Notes under the pieces: generated by a model
The model's database searches: none
Told to the model about the DNA's origin: nothing
The model's input: only the letters and a program-made list of their open reading frames with translations
Position numbers and translations under genes: made by a program
Shown: piece after piece, positions 15,073 to 23,147 of the stretch
How the letters are laid out: each line of letters starts with the position of its first letter
How positions within the stretch are numbered: position 1 is the stretch's first letter
DNA from: DATJYV01 sp035499415
GTDB taxonomy: Bacteria; Bacteroidota; Ignavibacteria; UBA10030
Direction of reading: 5' to 3'
DNA: 55,216 nt
Assembly (NCBI GenBank): GCA_035499415.1
Contig: DATJYV010000184.1
Span: 1-55,216 of the forward strand

Positions 15073-15534
15073 ATGAATTTCATCCGATGGGCATGTCTTG
15101 TGGTGCACGTGGTTTCGACCGTCGTCTGGTTTGGAGGCCTCATCTACCTGAATAGCGTTTTCATTCCTGTTGCCGAGCATGAGCGGGAGACGCGCGCTCC
15201 CCTCTCGATCGCGGCACACCGTCGATTCCTTCCTCTCGTCTGGTCTTCCCTCTGGTCGATGATCTTCACGGGCATCCTCCTGATGCTCCTGAGTCCCCGA
15301 TTTCATTGGGGGGATTACGCGACGCTCTGGCCGCGGTTGCTTGCGGTCAAACAGCTGTCGTTTCTCGCGGTCGGATTATTTTCCTGGCAGATGAAGCGGG
15401 TCCTTGAAAAACTGGAAACGGGGAACGAACATTTTGGGGGATGGTGGGAATCGTACCGCATCCTCCTGCGGCGAACAATCGCCTGCGCATTGCTGGCGAT
15501 CGCGGCGGCGACGGCGATGAGCGTTGTGGATTGA
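15073..15534 (+). CDS. CopD-family integral membrane protein
   Basis: 153 aa from ATG 15073 with four predicted transmembrane helices (about 4-25, 53-75, 88-107, 130-150). The first helix carries VVHVVSTVVWFGGLIY, like the HxxxxxxWxGG pattern of CopD/YcnJ-type proteins, and the long loop has a basic HRRFLPLVW. CopD relatives have been linked to copper import or membrane haem/metal handling, but no copper gene is nearby and the role here is unknown. The frame is open upstream to 15001, overlapping fmt; that extension has no membrane character. Confidence 0.7.
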   Translation: MNFIRWACLVVHVVSTVVWFGGLIYLNSVFIPVAEHERETRAPLSIAAHRRFLPLVWSSLWSMIFTGILLMLLSPRFHWGDYATLWPRLLAVKQLSFLAVGLFSWQMKRVLEKLETGNEHFGGWWESYRILLRRTIACALLAIAAATAMSVVD

Positions 15535-15542
15535 CCCGGACC

Positions 15543-16355
15543 ATGGCAGCCAAGGTCATCGTCATAGCGAATCAAAAAGGGGGCGTCGGGAAGACGACGA
15601 CGGCCATTAATCTTGCCGCATCGCTCGCCGTCGCGGAGAAGAGGGTCCTGCTCGTCGATTCCGACCCGCAGGCGAACGCGACGAGCGGCGTGGGCGTCAC
15701 GGCGGTCGACGGCAAATCGATCTACGAGGTCATCGTCGGTAATATCGCGGCGCGGGAAGCGATCGTCGACGCGCAAATGACCGGACTTTCCGTCCTTCCG
15801 TCCACCATCAACCTCGTCGGGGCCGAAATCGAGCTCGTGGATTTTGAAAACCGCGAGCGCCTCCTCGCCCGGGCCCTCGAACCGGTCAAGGATCGCTACG
15901 ATTTTCTTGTGATCGATTGTCCTCCGTCCCTCGGCTTGCTGACCCTCAACGCCCTCACGGCCGCCGACTCAGTCCTCATCCCGGTCCAGTGCGAGTATTT
16001 TGCGCTTGAGGGGCTCGGACAGCTTTTCAGCACCATCAACATGGTGAAGAAGACGCTCAATCCGAACCTGGATATCGAAGGGGTATTGCTGACGATGTTC
16101 GATTCGCGTCTTCGGCTCTCCAACCAGATTCTGGAAGAAGTCAGGAAATATTTCGGCGACAAGGTGTTCAAGACGATCGTCTCGCGCAACATCCGGCTGA
16201 GCGAAGCGCCGAGCTTCGGAAAACCGATCGTGCTCTACGACGCCGTTTGCTCCGGGACGCGAAACTACATGGAGCTTGCGAAGGAAGTTATGGAAAATCA
16301 CAAGTTGTTCACCGCCGTTTCATTCACGCACTCCCAAACGGAGCCGGAACTTTGA
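15543..16355 (+). CDS. parA: Chromosome-partitioning ATPase ParA (Soj)
   Basis: 270 aa from ATG 15543. Deviant Walker A KGGVGKTTTAINLAASLA at about 12-29, the LLVDSDPQANAT Walker A' strand, and FLVIDCPPSLGLLTLNALTA (Walker B) are all intact. MinD-like ATPase that forms dimers on DNA and is stimulated by ParB to move origins apart. The gene is immediately followed by parB (2-bp gap). I looked for a parS site in and around the pair and did not find one. Confidence 0.93.
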   Translation: MAAKVIVIANQKGGVGKTTTAINLAASLAVAEKRVLLVDSDPQANATSGVGVTAVDGKSIYEVIVGNIAAREAIVDAQMTGLSVLPSTINLVGAEIELVDFENRERLLARALEPVKDRYDFLVIDCPPSLGLLTLNALTAADSVLIPVQCEYFALEGLGQLFSTINMVKKTLNPNLDIEGVLLTMFDSRLRLSNQILEEVRKYFGDKVFKTIVSRNIRLSEAPSFGKPIVLYDAVCSGTRNYMELAKEVMENHKLFTAVSFTHSQTEPEL

Positions 16356-16357
16356 CC

Positions 16358-17269
16358 ATGGACAATCCCAAGAAATCCGTCCTGGGGCGCGGTCTGAGCG
16401 CCCTCATTCCCAGAGGTCCGCGGATGGAAGTCAGCGTCACCGAATCCGCCGGACGCGACACGGGAGAGATGGGGATCATTGCGAGCATCGAAGTCGAGAA
16501 GATCCAGTCGAACCCGTTCCAGCCCCGAAGCGACTTCGACGAGGAATCACTCGAAGAGCTGACGCGGTCCATTCTCGAGAAGGGGATCGTCCAGCCGATC
16601 ACGGTGCGGCGACTCGGAGACGTGTATCAGCTGATCTCCGGCGAGCGTCGATTGCGCGCCGTCCAGCGGGCGAAACTCCGCCAGATACCGGCATACATCA
16701 TCGAAGTCCGGAGCGACGAGGAGATGTTGGAACTCGCGCTCATCGAGAATATCCAGCGCGAGCACCTGAACCCGATCGAGATCGCCCAGGCCTACCAGCG
16801 ACTCATGACCGAGTGCCGGCTGACGCAGGAGGATGTCGCGCAGAAGGTGGGGAAGGACCGGACGACGGTCACGAATTTTCTGCGGCTTCTCAAGCTGCCG
16901 GAAAAGATCCAGGAGGGGGTGAGGAAGGGGAAAGTTTCGATGGGACACGCCCGGTCGCTCATCACGATCCAGAATGAAAAACTGCAACTGCGGCTGTACG
17001 ACAGGATCGTCGACGAAGGACTCTCGGTCCGACGCATTGAGGACCTCTCCCGCGGAAGCGGAAAACCGGCATCAAAGTCCGGGAAGCGGGCGGCGTCAAA
17101 ATCGTCGAACATTCAGAACGTCGAGGAGAAACTGCGTCACGCGCTCGGCACAAAAGTCACCGTGCGCACGAAGGGGGGCGGGAAAGGGGAAATCGTACTG
17201 GAGTATTACTCGCTCGACGATCTCGACCGGCTGCTCGACGTCATTTATGCCGGCGCAAAGAAACGCTGA
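16358..17269 (+). CDS. parB: Chromosome-partitioning protein ParB (Spo0J)
   Basis: 303 aa from ATG 16358. The N-terminus LGRGLSALIP is typical of chromosomal ParB. The CTP-binding/clamp motifs are visible: NPFQPR, GERRLRAVQRA (GERRxRA box) and ENIQREHLNPIE. The central helix-turn-helix covers LTQEDVAQKVGKDRTTVTNFLRLL. The C-terminal dimerisation domain starts after a Lys/Ser-rich linker (about 225-250) and includes VEEKLRHALGTKV. It should load at parS and slide as a CTP-gated clamp. Confidence 0.94.
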   Translation: MDNPKKSVLGRGLSALIPRGPRMEVSVTESAGRDTGEMGIIASIEVEKIQSNPFQPRSDFDEESLEELTRSILEKGIVQPITVRRLGDVYQLISGERRLRAVQRAKLRQIPAYIIEVRSDEEMLELALIENIQREHLNPIEIAQAYQRLMTECRLTQEDVAQKVGKDRTTVTNFLRLLKLPEKIQEGVRKGKVSMGHARSLITIQNEKLQLRLYDRIVDEGLSVRRIEDLSRGSGKPASKSGKRAASKSSNIQNVEEKLRHALGTKVTVRTKGGGKGEIVLEYYSLDDLDRLLDVIYAGAKKR

Positions 17270-17323
17270 GCGCGTTCACGCCGGTGAACATCCTCCGTCC
17301 GCTCACATGAAGGAACGCGACCT

Positions 17324-17713
17324 ATGCCTCTCAAGAAAATTCTAACAGACAAAGCACCGTCACCCATCGGCCCCTACAGCCAGGCAATGCTCGTCGACGG
17401 GAAGTATCTCTACACCGCGGGACAGGTTGCGATCGACCCTGCGACGGGAAAGTTCGTCGAAGGTGGCATCAAAGAGCAGACCCGGCAGGCGATCAAAAAC
17501 GTGGAAGAGATTTTGAAGGCCGGAGGAGTGGCGCTCTCCGCGGTCTTCAAGACGACGGTGTTCCTGAAAGACATGAATGAATTCGCCGCGATGAACGAAG
17601 TGTACGGCGAATTTTTTTCGGCTTCCGCTCCGGCGCGGAGCACCGTGGAGGTCGCGAGGCTCCCGCGGGACGCCCGTGTGGAAATCGAAGCCGTTGCGGT
17701 TGTAGATCGCTGA
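17324..17713 (+). CDS. ridA: Reactive enamine/imine deaminase RidA (YjgF family)
   Basis: 129 aa, full length. The catalytic arginine R105 lies in APARSTVEVARLP and the water-activating glutamate E120 in RVEIEAVAV; IGPYSQA at 15-21 is the family N-terminal motif. It hydrolyses 2-aminoacrylate and similar imines released by PLP enzymes. It stands 54 bp after parB, with a GGAACG stretch upstream of ATG 17324. Confidence 0.94.
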   Translation: MPLKKILTDKAPSPIGPYSQAMLVDGKYLYTAGQVAIDPATGKFVEGGIKEQTRQAIKNVEEILKAGGVALSAVFKTTVFLKDMNEFAAMNEVYGEFFSASAPARSTVEVARLPRDARVEIEAVAVVDR

Positions 17714-17732
17714 CAACCGCGGGACCAACCGG

Positions 17733-18356
17733 ATGAACCCGAGCCCCGGCGCGACGGCTCGCCTTGTTGCCGCCTTGTTCCTCTGCGCATCATCCCTCTC
17801 GCTTGCATCTGCCCAGCTGCGAATTTCCCGGTCGCTCATCGTAAGGACGGAAGCTCTTTCGTTTGTTGACTTCTCCCCATCGTCCCCCGATACTCTGGAA
17901 TTGAGAGGGGGAACCATTAAACCCGCGAAAGAGGAAAATGCGAAATCCCCCGGACTGGCCGCTCTCCTTTCAGCCGTCCTTCCGGGAGCCGGGCAGGTGT
18001 ACGCGGAGCGTTACTGGACGATTCCGATCTTCTGGGGGTTCGGCTACTATTTTGCGGGCGTGTACCGGGACGAAAATCGCAGCTACCACGACTACCAGCA
18101 TGCATTCTCGGAATCGCTTGCGGCCGATACGCTGAATCACCAGGGCGATCCGGCTCTGCTTGGAGTGCGGGATTTCTATCGCGACGAGCGTGACCGATTT
18201 GCCATCTACTTTGTCCTCACCTACCTCGTCAATATCATCGACGCCTATGTCGGAGCGAGCTTGTACAGCTTCGATGTGTCGGGCGATCTCGGCGGTTCCT
18301 CGAAGCTGACTCTGCGCATCCCGATGGAATCGGTCACCCGTCCGGTGCGCCGGTAG
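17733..18356 (+). CDS. DUF5683-like secreted/outer-membrane-associated protein
   Basis: 207 aa. A signal peptide (1-27, ending SLASA) is followed by a linker and then the conserved core SPGLAALLSAVLPGAGQVYAERYWTIPI (in part, about 70-98), the P-G-A-G-Q-x-Y pattern of DUF5683 proteins found across Bacteroidota. Two hydrophobic helices follow (IFWGFGYYFAGV; FAIYFVLTYLVNIIDAYV). The gene ends in a 23-bp tail-to-tail overlap with the TIGR01777 gene on the other strand. Function of the family is not established. Confidence 0.72.
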   Translation: MNPSPGATARLVAALFLCASSLSLASAQLRISRSLIVRTEALSFVDFSPSSPDTLELRGGTIKPAKEENAKSPGLAALLSAVLPGAGQVYAERYWTIPIFWGFGYYFAGVYRDENRSYHDYQHAFSESLAADTLNHQGDPALLGVRDFYRDERDRFAIYFVLTYLVNIIDAYVGASLYSFDVSGDLGGSSKLTLRIPMESVTRPVRR

Positions 18357-19281
18357 AAATTTTTTCCGCAGGAAACAAGTCCGCCAAAGCGGTTTCCAGC
18401 CGCTCGTACTTGAAAGCATAGCCGAGCTCGAGCAACTTCTTCGGCACGACCCTCTGACTCGTCAGCAACAAGCCGTCTGCCATCTCTCCCAGGATCGTAC
18501 GAAGGATGAACGCGGGGACGGGAGCCCATGATGGGCGATGGAGCGTACGGCCGAGCGTCCGACAAAACTCCGACAGGCGAACGGCGTGCGGCGAGGCGAC
18601 GTTGATCGGTCCGCGGACGGCGGGAGTCTCAAGCGCGAAGATGATTGCGCCAAGCTCGTCGGCGAGATGCACCCACGGGAACCACTGATTTCCGATTCCG
18701 AGAGGCCCGCCGGCGAAGAGCCGGAACGGGATGAGCAATTTCTCGAGCGCTCCGTGGTCCTTATCGAGCACAATCCCCGTGCGAATGAGCGCGACGCGCA
18801 CCCCATCCGCCTCTGCGATTTGCGCCGCACGCTCCCAGCGTTCGCACACCCGCGCCAGGAAATCGTCTCCCGCAAGACTCTCCTCCGTCAACCGCGCGTC
18901 CCCCTGGTTTCCATAGATTCCCACCGCCGACGCGTTGATCAAGGTGCCGGGCCTCCGGCGGGTCTGACGCATTCCGGAAACAATCGCTTCGGTGGCATTC
19001 AGTCGGCTCGACATGATCAATTCCTTCTGTCGAACCGTCCAACGTCGGGAAGCAATCGACTCTCCCGTCAGATTGACGACTGCGTCGGCGCCTTCAAGAC
19101 GAAACTTCCAATCGCCAACCGATGAAGCGTCCCATCGTTCAAATTCCACGGTCGGAGGGAACGCGGGCCGAATGCGTTCGGGACTTCGGCTCAGGAGAAC
19201 GACATGGTGGTTCGCGCGAATAAGACGGTGGGTCAGAGCGGTCCCGAGGAATCCGCTGCCGCCGGCGAGGACGATCTTCAT
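18334..19281 (-). CDS. TIGR01777-family NAD(P)-dependent epimerase/SDR protein
   Basis: 315 aa from ATG 19281 (MKIVLAGGSGFLGTAL, the extended-SDR GxxGxxG nucleotide site). NLTGESIASRRW and INASAVGIYGN (with the SDR tyrosine in VGIYG) and the C-terminal DUF1731-like segment ending in LLELGYAFKYERLETAL match YfcH/SulA-type proteins. An upstream in-frame ATG at 19323 is less likely. The family's substrate is unknown in bacteria. The 3' end overlaps the DUF5683 gene by 23 bp. Confidence 0.88.
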   Translation of the reverse strand: MKIVLAGGSGFLGTALTHRLIRANHHVVLLSRSPERIRPAFPPTVEFERWDASSVGDWKFRLEGADAVVNLTGESIASRRWTVRQKELIMSSRLNATEAIVSGMRQTRRRPGTLINASAVGIYGNQGDARLTEESLAGDDFLARVCERWERAAQIAEADGVRVALIRTGIVLDKDHGALEKLLIPFRLFAGGPLGIGNQWFPWVHLADELGAIIFALETPAVRGPINVASPHAVRLSEFCRTLGRTLHRPSWAPVPAFILRTILGEMADGLLLTSQRVVPKKLLELGYAFKYERLETALADLFPAEKISTGAPDG

Positions 19282-19381
19282 TTGCAACTCTGGAATCTCT
19301 TCATGACAGATGAAAAGTTGCACGAAATTGCGAATGAATCAACCCTCCATCTCATAGTCAATCCGCTCCTGACCACTCTCC

Positions 19382-19412
19382 TTGCTCTTCCATGCAAATC
19401 CAGCTATATTTG
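19382..19412 (+). promoter_or_regulatory. Bacteroidota-type promoter for lepA
   Basis: TTG at 19382-19384, 20 bp, then TATATTTG at 19405-19412, an exact fit to the Bacteroidetes -7 element TAnnTTTG. The predicted start, near 19419, gives a leader of about 75 nt that contains the stem-loop at 19424-19464. Confidence 0.6.
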
Positions 19413-19423
19413 AATGAACAGAG

Positions 19424-19464
19424 GAGTAAAGAGTGGGCTTTCCTGCTTCATCCATTCTTTACTC
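19424..19464 (+). promoter_or_regulatory. Leader stem-loop before lepA
   Basis: GAGTAAAGAGTG (19424-19435) pairs with CATTCTTTACTC (19453-19464): 11 Watson-Crick pairs plus one G-U, with a 17-nt loop, beginning about 5 nt after the predicted transcription start. A U-rich stretch follows. It could be an attenuator, an mRNA-stability hairpin or a protein site; no ligand is suggested. The 10-mer TTTGAATGAA occurs both just before it (19409) and across the lepA start (19490). Confidence 0.4.
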
Positions 19465-19494
19465 TTTGTCGTTTCATTTCAGAAATATCTTTGA

Positions 19495-21294
19495 ATGAAG
19501 AACCTCCGCAATTTCTGCATCATTGCACACATCGACCACGGGAAGTCGACCCTCGCCGACCGTCTTCTGGAGCGGACCGGGGCGGTCGCTGCCCGGGACC
19601 TGACGAAGCAGATGCTCGACGACATGGATTTGGAGCAGGAGCGCGGAATTACGATCAAACTCCACGCGATTCAACTTCGATACAAGGACAAGGCCGGGCA
19701 GGAGTACACGCTCAATCTTATCGATACGCCGGGGCACGTCGATTTCACGTATGAAGTCTCGCGGTCGCTTGCGGCGTGCGAGGGAGCGGTTCTCGTCGTC
19801 GATGCGACGCAGGGAGTGGAAGCGCAAACCATCTCCAACCTGTATCTCGCGATCGACGCAGGGCTTGAGATCATCCCTTTCATCAACAAGATCGACCTCC
19901 CGAGCGCCAAAACGATGATCGAAACGGTGAAGAAGCAGGTGACGGACCTTATCGGATGCAGGGAGGATGAAATTATTCTCGGGAGCGCAAAGTCGGGAGT
20001 GGGCACGGACGACGTGCTCGAAGCGATCGTCCATCGGATCCCCGCCCCCGCAGGAAATCCGGACGGTCCTCTGCGCGCCCTGATCTTCGATTCGGTCTTC
20101 GACGAGTATCGGGGAGCGGTCGCGTATGTCCGCGTGTTCGACGGGACACTCGTGGAACGGGACAGGATCCGATTTTTCTCCAACGGGAAGGAATTCCAGG
20201 CGGACGAAGTCGGGATCCTCGAAATGAACCGCAAGCGGAGCGGGTCGATTTCGGCAGGGGATGTCGGGTATGTGATCGCCAGCGTCAGGGATGTTCATGA
20301 TACAAAAGTGGGGGATACGATCACGACGGTGGCCAATCCCGCGGCAGCCGCGCTGCCCGGCTACAAAGAGGCCAAGCCGATGGTGTTCAGCGGGTTGTAT
20401 CCGTCGAACAGCGACGACTTTGCCGAACTGCGGGAGGCGCTCGAAAAACTGCGGCTCAACGATTCGTCGCTCGCATTCGAGCCGGAGACATCGCTCGCCC
20501 TCGGCTTCGGATTCCGTGCGGGGTTTCTCGGCCTGCTGCACATGGAGATTGTTCGAGAGAGGTTGGAGCGTGAGTACAACCAATCGCTCATCAACACCGT
20601 CCCGAACGTCGAATACCGGGTGACGAAGACCAACAGGGACGTTGTCCTCGTGGACAACCCCGCGCTGATGCCCGAGGCGGGGAGCATCGAGTTTGTCGAA
20701 GAGCCGTTCGTCAAGGCGCAGGTGATCGCACCGACGGAATACATCGGCGGCATCATGAAACTCTGCATGGACCGGCGGGGCGTGCATCGGAATACCAACT
20801 ACCTGAGTCCCGAGCGGGTGGACATCCAGTACGAACTCCCGCTCGCGGAGATCATTTTCGATTTCTACGACAAGCTCAAGTCGCTGTCGAGGGGCTATGC
20901 GTCGCTCGATTACGACTTCCTCGAGTACCGCCAATCGCAGCTCGTCAAGCTCGACATCCTGCTCAACAGCGAGCCGGTCGATGCCCTGTCGACGATCGTC
21001 CACCGCGCGAAAGCGTACGATTGGGGAAGAAAACTCTGCGCGAAACTTCGCGAGCTCATCCCGCGTCAAATGTTCGAGGTCGCGATCCAGGCGGCGATCG
21101 GCAGCAAGGTGATAGCGCGCGAAACGCTGAGCGCGATGCGGAAGAATGTGCTGGCCAAGTGCTACGGAGGCGATATCACGCGGAAGCGCAAACTTCTTGA
21201 AAAGCAGAAGGAAGGGAAAAAAAGAATGAAACAGGTGGGACGAGTGGAGATCCCGCAGGAGGCATTCCTTGCCGTACTTTCGATGGAGGATTGA
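19495..21294 (+). CDS. lepA: Elongation factor 4 (LepA), ribosome back-translocase GTPase
   Basis: 599 aa, full length. G-domain motifs: AHIDHGKSTLADRLL (G1), RGITIK (G2), DTPGHVDF (G3), NKIDLP (G4) and GSAKSGVG (G5). The LepA-specific C-terminal domain is present, ending GKKRMKQVGRVEIPQEAFLAVL. The ATG at 19495 has no Shine-Dalgarno; A-rich sequence precedes it, as is common in Bacteroidota. lepB lies 20 bp downstream, the same neighbour as in many bacteria. Confidence 0.97.
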   Translation: MKNLRNFCIIAHIDHGKSTLADRLLERTGAVAARDLTKQMLDDMDLEQERGITIKLHAIQLRYKDKAGQEYTLNLIDTPGHVDFTYEVSRSLAACEGAVLVVDATQGVEAQTISNLYLAIDAGLEIIPFINKIDLPSAKTMIETVKKQVTDLIGCREDEIILGSAKSGVGTDDVLEAIVHRIPAPAGNPDGPLRALIFDSVFDEYRGAVAYVRVFDGTLVERDRIRFFSNGKEFQADEVGILEMNRKRSGSISAGDVGYVIASVRDVHDTKVGDTITTVANPAAAALPGYKEAKPMVFSGLYPSNSDDFAELREALEKLRLNDSSLAFEPETSLALGFGFRAGFLGLLHMEIVRERLEREYNQSLINTVPNVEYRVTKTNRDVVLVDNPALMPEAGSIEFVEEPFVKAQVIAPTEYIGGIMKLCMDRRGVHRNTNYLSPERVDIQYELPLAEIIFDFYDKLKSLSRGYASLDYDFLEYRQSQLVKLDILLNSEPVDALSTIVHRAKAYDWGRKLCAKLRELIPRQMFEVAIQAAIGSKVIARETLSAMRKNVLAKCYGGDITRKRKLLEKQKEGKKRMKQVGRVEIPQEAFLAVLSMED

Positions 21295-21314
21295 CCGATG
21301 AACAGGGAGGTTGC

Positions 21315-22214
21315 ATGACCAAACAGGCGAACGCCGCTCAACCGGCTACGATACAGACGATCAGGGCGAAAATCCTCTCCTTCCTGAAGGAGGTCGGGAT
21401 TGTCCTGGGAATGTTCCTCGTCATTAATAACTTTCTTCTCGCGTCGTTCCTCGTTCCGACCGGGTCGATGGAAAACGAAGTTCTCACCGGAGAGCTCCTG
21501 TTTGTCAACAAGTTCATATTCGGAGGCACGTCGCCGCGGAATATCCCGTTCACGAATGTCCGCCTTCCGTACTTCCGGATTCCCGCTCTCCGTGATGTGC
21601 ACCGCGGCGATGTCATCGTCTTTGTCTTTCCGGGAATGAGAGAAGAAGTGAACCCCGCGGAGTTCCAATTCTATTTGAAGCGATGCGTGGGCGTCTCGGG
21701 CGATACGATTCAGGTCAAGGACCGGGCACTCTACGTCAACGGCGAGATTGCGCCCCTCCCGCGGAACGTAAAATTCGACCATCAATGGGGGTACCCGCCT
21801 TCGCAACCCGACGACCGGATCTTCCCCGCGGGCGAGCCGTGGAATGAGGACAATTACGGCCCTCTGGTCGTTCCCTGGAAGGGAATGAAGATTCCTTTAA
21901 GCTGGAAGAATTATGAGGGATGGGAAGTATTCATTCGTCGCGAAGGCCACACGACCTCACTTTCCGGTGAGACCGTTCTTGTCGACGGCAAACCGACGCC
22001 GGAGTACACCGTCGGGCGAGACTATCTGTTCGGGATGGGAGACCACCGGGACAACAGTCTCGACAGCAGATTCTGGGGATTCATCCCGAAGGAAAACCTC
22101 GTCGGGACGCCGATGATCGTCTATTGGTCCTGGAACACCGAAATTCCGCTCTATAATGTCTTCAGCCGCCTTGGTTCGATCCGCTGGGGACGCCTCGGGT
22201 CGCTCGTTCGATGA
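21315..22214 (+). CDS. lepB: Signal peptidase I, copy 1
   Basis: 299 aa from ATG 21315, set by GGGAGG at 21305-21310; the open TTG at 21291 is rejected for that reason. One N-terminal membrane anchor (about 22-45) precedes the catalytic Ser in VPTGSMENEVLTGE and the general-base Lys in FYLKRCVGVSGD. Box E reads GMGDHRDNSLDSRFWG. An insert of about 70 residues between boxes D and E carries WNEDNYGPLVVPWKGM, as in the longer Bacteroidota enzymes. It overlaps copy 2 by 4 bp. Confidence 0.93.
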   Translation: MTKQANAAQPATIQTIRAKILSFLKEVGIVLGMFLVINNFLLASFLVPTGSMENEVLTGELLFVNKFIFGGTSPRNIPFTNVRLPYFRIPALRDVHRGDVIVFVFPGMREEVNPAEFQFYLKRCVGVSGDTIQVKDRALYVNGEIAPLPRNVKFDHQWGYPPSQPDDRIFPAGEPWNEDNYGPLVVPWKGMKIPLSWKNYEGWEVFIRREGHTTSLSGETVLVDGKPTPEYTVGRDYLFGMGDHRDNSLDSRFWGFIPKENLVGTPMIVYWSWNTEIPLYNVFSRLGSIRWGRLGSLVR

Positions 22215-23134
22215 ACGAAAGCCGTCCTCAAGAGCCGGCCGGTCAACGCACGGGCGGAGAACCGACGCCGGGATGGAAAACAATCGTCCCGCTCGTGACG
22301 GAATACGGCCGCACGGTCCTCATCACCCTCCTGATCGCGATCGCCCTGAAGATCTTTGTCGTCGAAGCATACCGAATACCATCCGGTTCGATGGAGAATA
22401 CGTTGCGCGTCGGGGACTTCCTGCTTGTCAATAAACTTGCGTACGGATTGCGGAGTCCGAGATATTTTCCGCTGACCGACGCTTCGATTCCCTCCTTCAT
22501 CATCCCGACGTTCCGCTCCGTCCATCGCGGCGACATCGTCGTCTTCGATTTTCCGGGAAACCGCGATGAGGTCCGTCCCGCGGAGCCGTCCGATTACGTC
22601 AAGCGATGCGTTGGATTGCCCGGGGATACCGTGCGCATCGTGAACGGCGTGCTGACGGTGAACTCCAGCCCGATCCCGTTCCCCGCCGAGTCCATCCGGC
22701 CGAGCCATCGGGATGGACCGTGGCACAAGAGCTACCAGATCTTTCCGGAAGGGTCGGGATACTCGGACGTCAATTACGGCCCCGTCATCGTTCCGCGCAA
22801 GGGGGAGCACGTGCAGCTCGACGCGTCAAACCTTCCGACCTGGGGAATGCTGGTCAGGCGGGAAGGGCACGACGTGACGCTGGCGCCCGGCGGCGTGATG
22901 ATCGACGCCAAGCCGCAACGGGAATATGTCGTCCAACGGGACTACTTCTTCATGCTGGGAGATAACAGAGACAACAGTCTCGACAGCCGGTACTGGGGTT
23001 TCGTGTCCGACGACCGGATCATCGGTGAAGCGCTGTTCGTCTATTGGTCGTGGGACCCGGACGTACCGGTCACGTCGGTTTCGGACAAGATCCACACCAT
23101 ACGCTGGAATCGCGTCGGAACGATCCTTCGTTAA
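22211..23134 (+). CDS. lepB: Signal peptidase I, copy 2
   Basis: 307 aa. Same layout as copy 1: a membrane anchor (about 33-52), catalytic Ser in IPSGSMENTLRVGDF, Lys in YVKRCVGLPGDTV and box E GDNRDNSLDSRYWG, so both copies look active. The same NYGPVIVPRKGE insert is present. Identity is spread evenly across the two proteins, which indicates an old tandem duplication rather than a recent one. The ATG overlaps the copy 1 stop (ATGA). Confidence 0.93.
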   Translation: MNESRPQEPAGQRTGGEPTPGWKTIVPLVTEYGRTVLITLLIAIALKIFVVEAYRIPSGSMENTLRVGDFLLVNKLAYGLRSPRYFPLTDASIPSFIIPTFRSVHRGDIVVFDFPGNRDEVRPAEPSDYVKRCVGLPGDTVRIVNGVLTVNSSPIPFPAESIRPSHRDGPWHKSYQIFPEGSGYSDVNYGPVIVPRKGEHVQLDASNLPTWGMLVRREGHDVTLAPGGVMIDAKPQREYVVQRDYFFMLGDNRDNSLDSRYWGFVSDDRIIGEALFVYWSWDPDVPVTSVSDKIHTIRWNRVGTILR

Positions 23135-23147
23135 CGGAGACACCGCA

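Noticed and set aside
15001..17300. parS sites near parA-parB
   Set aside because: CACGTG cores occur (for example near 15108 and in coding DNA at 4452) but none extends to TGTTTCACGTGAAACA beyond about half of the positions.
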